This document shows, one piece after another, positions 59,221-64,000 of a stretch of 64,000 bases of DNA. Each line of letters begins with the position of its first letter. Position 1 is the first letter of the stretch. The stretch comes from Bedellia somnulentella (Eukaryota; Arthropoda; Insecta; Lepidoptera; Bedelliidae), in contig OY755183.1 of assembly GCA_963576735.1 (NCBI GenBank), forward strand, positions 12,419,213 to 12,483,212, written 5' to 3'. The notes below the pieces were generated by a model. It ran no database searches. It was given only the letters and a program-made list of their open reading frames with translations, and was not told the origin of the DNA. Made by a program: the position numbers and the translations under genes.

Positions 59221-60287
59221 GCAAAATCAGTACTTAATAAAAAAACATCCCTTGCCATACATCAGCAAATCGTATATTTGTAAGGAAGAGACACTACTAC
59301 TTTCATTAAATCGCCGAAAAATGACATACTTAGTGTTGCGAGGACCATTGTCTTCATTTAGAGCCGATAAGCAAATTAGACAACTTGTAGGTTTCCTTAA
59401 CTTAATGAGAATCCAATTTAAGTATGACTAACAAGGTCGTGACATTCATTACAATAAAGGTATATTATTTGCCCAATTGTCATGTCATACACAAATCATT
59501 AAATATTATCTTTCAATGCTGTTAACTAATGTTGCAAGTTTTATCGAATAGTTTACGCCGTAAGAAAGTAATCCTATCCTTAGCATCTCTTTTACTCTGG
59601 TAAAAGAAACACATACACACATATTGTTTTCACTCTGATGTAAGGAACTCGATCATCCTGATATATTCATCATTCATCTTTCTGATCGAAACTCGCAATC
59701 CGGAACTTTAAGAAAAGCAAAGAACTTTTTGTTGTTTGAAAATATTAAGATTTACTTACTTTGAATATTCCGAACGTAAAGTTATGAACATTATAATTGT
59801 ACAGTTTAATTTAATATTTGTTTATTTGGAACTTAGAACAAACTAGCCAAACAACAGCTTCACACTGGAAGCCATACAACTTAAGTTAAAGAATACACCC
59901 TATTAAGTTTAACCCCAGAGAATGTGACCACCTAAGCATGACGCTTCTTTGAAAGCTGACTCGTAAAGGCAGAAGAACAGTTTTTTGTATCCAGTAGTTT
60001 CCTGTACTGTCTGGGGTGCCGTGAGAACTACATACAAAAAAGGTTATCTTCCCATGACCTTTCCCGAGCTTGCGAAACAACCCAATATATGTTTAGTTAT
60101 TTGTTTTGTCCCGTGTGAAATGCTATCCCGAGCTGGTGCTGGCTTGAAAAGGCAGAATGCTCAGTTTATTGGCCCATTTATCTTATGGAATCTAACCGCG
60201 TTCGTGTAACAGTGGACTTACGGCAAGATATATAATGTAGATACCATCGTTTGGGTATATTGGTGATTCCGAACGAATCATACATAA

Positions 60288-60505
60288 ACTCTCGCCTTTG
60301 TATTCCAAAAAAAGGTAGCCAGATCTTCATAATTGAAAATTTTGAGGCCATTTGTACAATTTAAGTGAGGAAAAGATTGTTAATTAAAGGATGGTTTTTA
60401 ATATGTCTTCCTCCACACGCCAAACCATCACTTAAAATGTCCAAATACTCTAAGTCGCCTCCAATAACACTCGCGGCAAAATATGGATAGTGTAATTGCA
60501 TGTCG
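60288..60505 (-). repeat. Old SINE-S copy
   Basis: aaactctcgcctttgtattc, aggtagccagatcttc and ctaagtcgcctccaataaca, much changed. Confidence 0.5.
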
Positions 60506-61202
60506 ACACAACACATCTAATAAAACGTAACGTTTGTTTGTTATATATAACAATGGGATATGAAGAACCTGCCCACTACCAAGTTCCTAGTCAGTTCATT
60601 GTGGCAAAAAACTGAAACCATCCATCCAAATCATGGGTTTCGAGATATTTCACGGTTTTGACTGCATAGTTGAAACTGCTATAGTATTCAAAATAAACTA
60701 TGACATATTTAATTTCAAAACCACGGTAAGCGGAACAACATTTTTTACGGCATTCACGTCATTGCTTCGGATCTAATAATGAGGCTTACAACGCCGTCGT
60801 GGAACATTTTGGTTCTGCTATGTGTGCCACAAATATAGATTTTAAGGCACTTTAAATTCTTATAAACAAGTTATAAACTTTATTGGCCATCAATATAGAT
60901 TAGTACTACGATACTACATCGTGACGCCATCATAATGACATTAATGACATAAGAATCAATTCTTAATTGACTACGTTTGAAAAGCGTCGCTTGCATTGTA
61001 AAGGCCTTTAATAGATTCATTGAAATCGCTTTCTCATAGTGAGTCAGATTACCGAGATGTTTCTGCCTATTGTTTCGTGCGTTACTGCTCGAACCAGTTT
61101 TCATCTCATTGTGCGATTTATACCACCTCATCGCCGTCATGGGAAAAGAAAGGTAGTTTAATGTGTTTGACTGCACGGGTTTATTGCAAGAAACTATTTT
61201 AA

Positions 61203-61372
61203 TACAGTGAGGGAAAACATTGTGAGACTGAGTTGAAATTAGTCATGTGGCAGTTTATTTGTATAGAACGGCGATAGGCCTGCCCCGTATCACGTGTTGT
61301 GTGCAAAACTTGGATACTCCAAAAACCAGGTCAGCCTGCCATCCTGTCCGAGATATGCCGTATACCTTTTTC
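61203..61372 (+). repeat. SINE-B body fragment
   Basis: cagtgagggaaaacattgtg and aacggcgataggcctgcccc; no tRNA head. Confidence 0.7.
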
Positions 61373-61554
61373 TTGCTTCAGCTGTAGACTATTTTAATAA
61401 GTTGAAATTCCGAATTTTACTAAGTGCTGCAACCATCATGGCCAAGGCTTGAACTTTTGAATAGGGATTTGTAATAGATAATGGGCAATTGGGGCAATGT
61501 GATTGAAAACTATCAACGAATATAGTATTTTCTAAGATTTTCACGATTGCACAT

Positions 61555-61647
61555 TATAATTGAAACAACTATTGATTTGAAGGCTTTAAAAATAATGTAA
61601 TAACACGCGATTAAAATATCCGAAAATCAATAGTTGTTTCAATTATA
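61555..61647. repeat. Perfect 24-bp inverted repeat
   Basis: 61555-61578 and 61624-61647 are exact inverted copies (core attgaaacaactattgattt) with a 45-base loop. A direct repeat tatcaacgaata lies on either side (about 61511-61522 and 61647-61658). Confidence 0.88.
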
Positions 61648-62044
61648 TCAACGAATAGTTATTTTAAAACATGAGCATGTAAATTGATGAGAAATGATCC
61701 TTTACTATTTCCACTCTCTACTTGCAAAGTGCGTTATAAGATATTAACATCTAAATTCTATCTTTTCTTGTTTGGAATTATTTCGATAAATATCATCTCT
61801 AAATTGGTAATCGAAAGACTGTTTTGGCAAGAACCTGACAATCTTTTCGCTTAAAAATCCCCGAACATAATTCGCCACTTTCAAGAATAAGAACCCAGTT
61901 CTATATGACCGTAGCTGTCAGGTAAACAGACACCTCAACATTCCAATAGGATGCGTCACCGAGTTTCCGTTACTTTCTCAAGAATATCTACCAAGTTTCA
62001 AGTATTATTCTTCAGCTTCAGCTCAAACAGTATAGTAATTCAAA

Positions 62045-62224
62045 TGAACAATATGAGTTCTATATTAGAGGAGGTTTAGTGGGTAAAATATTGTTGAGTA
62101 ATGGATGTTATCAGCCACATCGATCAACAATCACTAAAATGTCTCAAAACCCTAAGTCCGAAGTCCGTTATACGACTATCACGGGACGCTATGGGTTAGC
62201 TCTATTCTAAGCCGACACCAGACA
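62045..62224 (-). repeat. Old SINE-S copy
   Basis: gtgggtaaaatattgttgag, ggatgttatcagccacatcg and ttctaagccgacacca. Confidence 0.55.
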
Positions 62225-62698
62225 GTTTTCAACCTAGCTATATTATTGTAACATGGCATACATACACACGCCATTAGTTTCCATTGGGGTAGGCAGAGAC
62301 GATTGATAGTTATTTTGTACGATTCTGGGAAACCTGGCAAGCCTAATTTATATTCATGAATTAAGTGGCTTCTTAGGAAAACACATACAATACATACTAT
62401 TACATACATGCTTGCTTACCATAGAGAAAGGCGGTATTAGTAACATACACTGCACCGCTCATTATGTTACGCCTATGGCCCTTCACTTTCTTTGTTTGAC
62501 TTGCTAGTCGATCTTTTTGAAGGTGTTGATGGATTTTTAATGAATACCAACTATTTTTGTTTCTGGGTGTAACCTGAATTGAATAACTATGTAGGTTATA
62601 TATTTCAATTATATAAGTAACGTCGGTTTCGAGGAGAAAATCCATTAAATAACAAATATATAATGAATTATACAAACCTGAGTCGTTCAACAGTTAAC

Positions 62699-62951
62699 AT
62701 ACATACATACATATACATATTCTCACGGCTATAAATCCATAAAAGGGGTAGCCAGAGCTGAGAAATTAGAAATTCCTCAGCCACTTTTGGAAGTTGAGTG
62801 TGGAAAAGATGGTAGAATAAAGGTTGTTGGTGATAGGTCTCCAACCGCATCGCCCAAAAATCCCTTAAAAAGCCCGAAGTCCGTTAGTCGCCTCTTACGT
62901 ACACCCACCGGAAGAAATGGGGTAGTGCTATTCTAAGCCGACACTACACAG
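62699..62951 (-). repeat. SINE-S, full length
   Basis: acatacatacatacatatac tail, cacggctataaatccat, cgcctcttacgtacacccac and gccgacactacacagcaa. Confidence 0.85.
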
Positions 62952-64000
62952 CAATTTCCAGTTAAAACAATTATAAACCTAAATTAAAGTTTTGTACTAC
63001 AATGAAGATGTTGAAAGGTTACTTATGACGTGCTATGTATTAAATGTGAAACTAAAAAAAGTTAACTAATATTCAGTATATGTATGTTAAGGTGATAGAT
63101 GATTATAGTATAAAGGAAAGTTTGGGGCGCTTATCTTAAAAGCTAGTATTATGTACCATACGATTTACTTACTTTGGTCTAAACGTGACGTCAGTATTTC
63201 ACACTCTTCAAAAGGCTATACATTCTGAATGTTTTCACAACTTAGCCTTCGCTTCCGTCCAACATTTTTATTTCATTTTACACTGCATTATAATTCTGAG
63301 ATGGCTGTTACGTGAATGAAGAAAACTAGCAAATCTTATCTTAGCTTTATGTAATAGCGCCACTGTTTCATTACGCCATTTGTTAAACATCTTTCCGAGT
63401 TTGTCTGGCGGAACTTTATTTCGCGTATTTGTTCGCAACTCGAGTTTGTGTGGGATCTTGAGTTTGAATTAGAATCACGCTGTGTTTCCCGTGTAAAAGA
63501 ACCCTTTTACTTTAGCTGAAAATAGTTCTTCTTTAACTCTTTCTCTCGGTTGTACTACAGTAACACGTAGTTTCTTCTTTCGCACCTAATTACCTAAGGC
63601 TTATATACCATACTTTACCCATTTGGCTTGCAAAAGTTGCAAGGGAATAATTAGTTCTAAAGAATGGGCTAGCGCTTTTCTGGATTCTATTAGGGATTAC
63701 CGGAATGGTTCGTTATACACATGCTTTGTAAATTTTGTCTAAGAATTTCCAATAAGAATCTCTACTTTATAATCTTAGCAGGTTCCAAAAAGTTTACCTA
63801 GAAAGGTGTCGACGCAATTTGAATAACCCAATACGATTTTAAATGTTAATGACCTTTTACTCCGTGTCATATTCCATATGCGTCAATTACTCCAGCAATT
63901 TTTCAATGGCATGACACGCATACAGTTACTCGTAACTCTATATCAATGGAGGGCGTGTTGTATCGAATTATTGGGTCACAGTAGGAGTGTCAAATAACTC

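Larger units (their letters stand above)
57502..64000. other. No gene recognised; SINE fragments only
   Basis: AT-rich. SINE-S pieces at about 57590-57640, 58553-58650, 59037-59220, 60288-60505, 62045-62224, 62256-62300 and 62699-62951; SINE-B piece at 61203-61372; a perfect hairpin at 61555-61647. Open frames 59886-60209 and 60880-61176 show no family resemblance. May be intronic to the gene whose first exon ends at 51149. Confidence 0.45.

Noticed and set aside
59886..60209. Open frames on both strands with the same limits
   Set aside because: Mutual antisense shadows, no recognisable protein.
60880..61202. Overlapping open frames on both strands
   Set aside because: I looked for transposase signatures on the minus strand and found none.
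1..64000. A previously undescribed multi-gene system
   Set aside because: The four genes are unrelated by family and arrangement. All other structure is explained by known classes of mobile element or by isolated repeats.

Overview
The window is animal nuclear DNA, AT-rich, intron-containing and packed with transposons. I read it as a moth or butterfly (Lepidoptera). Both Helitron-like families have termini I recall as widespread in Lepidoptera, and two of the tRNA-headed SINEs resemble common lepidopteran SINEs. Species cannot be named from the sequence. No operon, phage, CRISPR or bacterial feature is present.

Four protein-coding genes can be rebuilt by joining exons whose splice sites and reading phases agree. 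(1) A MCRIP/FAM195-type gene on + (8674-14357, 5 coding exons, 149 aa). (2) An unrecognised coiled-coil protein on + (25804-33620, 6 exons, 291 aa). (3) A wax-ester-synthase/diacylglycerol-acyltransferase-like O-acyltransferase with an HHxxxDG motif on - (34445-38185, 5 exons, 567 aa). (4) An Mpv17/PMP22-family membrane protein on - (40358-44776, 4 coding exons plus a probable 5' UTR exon near 47.8 kb, 217 aa). An intact tRNA-Leu(AAG) lies at 43351-43432, antisense inside intron 1 of gene 4. A probable non-coding first exon of a further + strand gene ends at 51149; the 12.8 kb to its right would be its first intron. No functional link between the genes is evident.

Layout: 1-8483 is mobile-element debris (Helitron, jockey/CR1-like LINE, long-TIR transposon, tRNA-SINE, RTE scrap, and a hAT element split by a Helitron). 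8484-14357 is gene 1, and 14358-20230 a repeat-poor gene-free tract that may be its 3' UTR. 20750-25515 holds two opposite copies of a TA-flanked TIR transposon. 25804-33620 is gene 2, with introns swollen by a Helitron nested in another Helitron and by a hAT element. 34445-47880 holds genes 3 and 4. 47881-64000 is intergenic or intronic, with a third TA-flanked element, a complete Helitron and many SINE fragments.

The best leads are a SINE whose insertion defines the present exon 1/intron 1 border of the Mpv17-like gene, a datable stack of SINE insertions shared by two of three copies of the TA-flanked element, an interleaved foldback structure in the third copy, and a possible alternative last exon of the MCRIP gene. 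I found no new multi-gene system.
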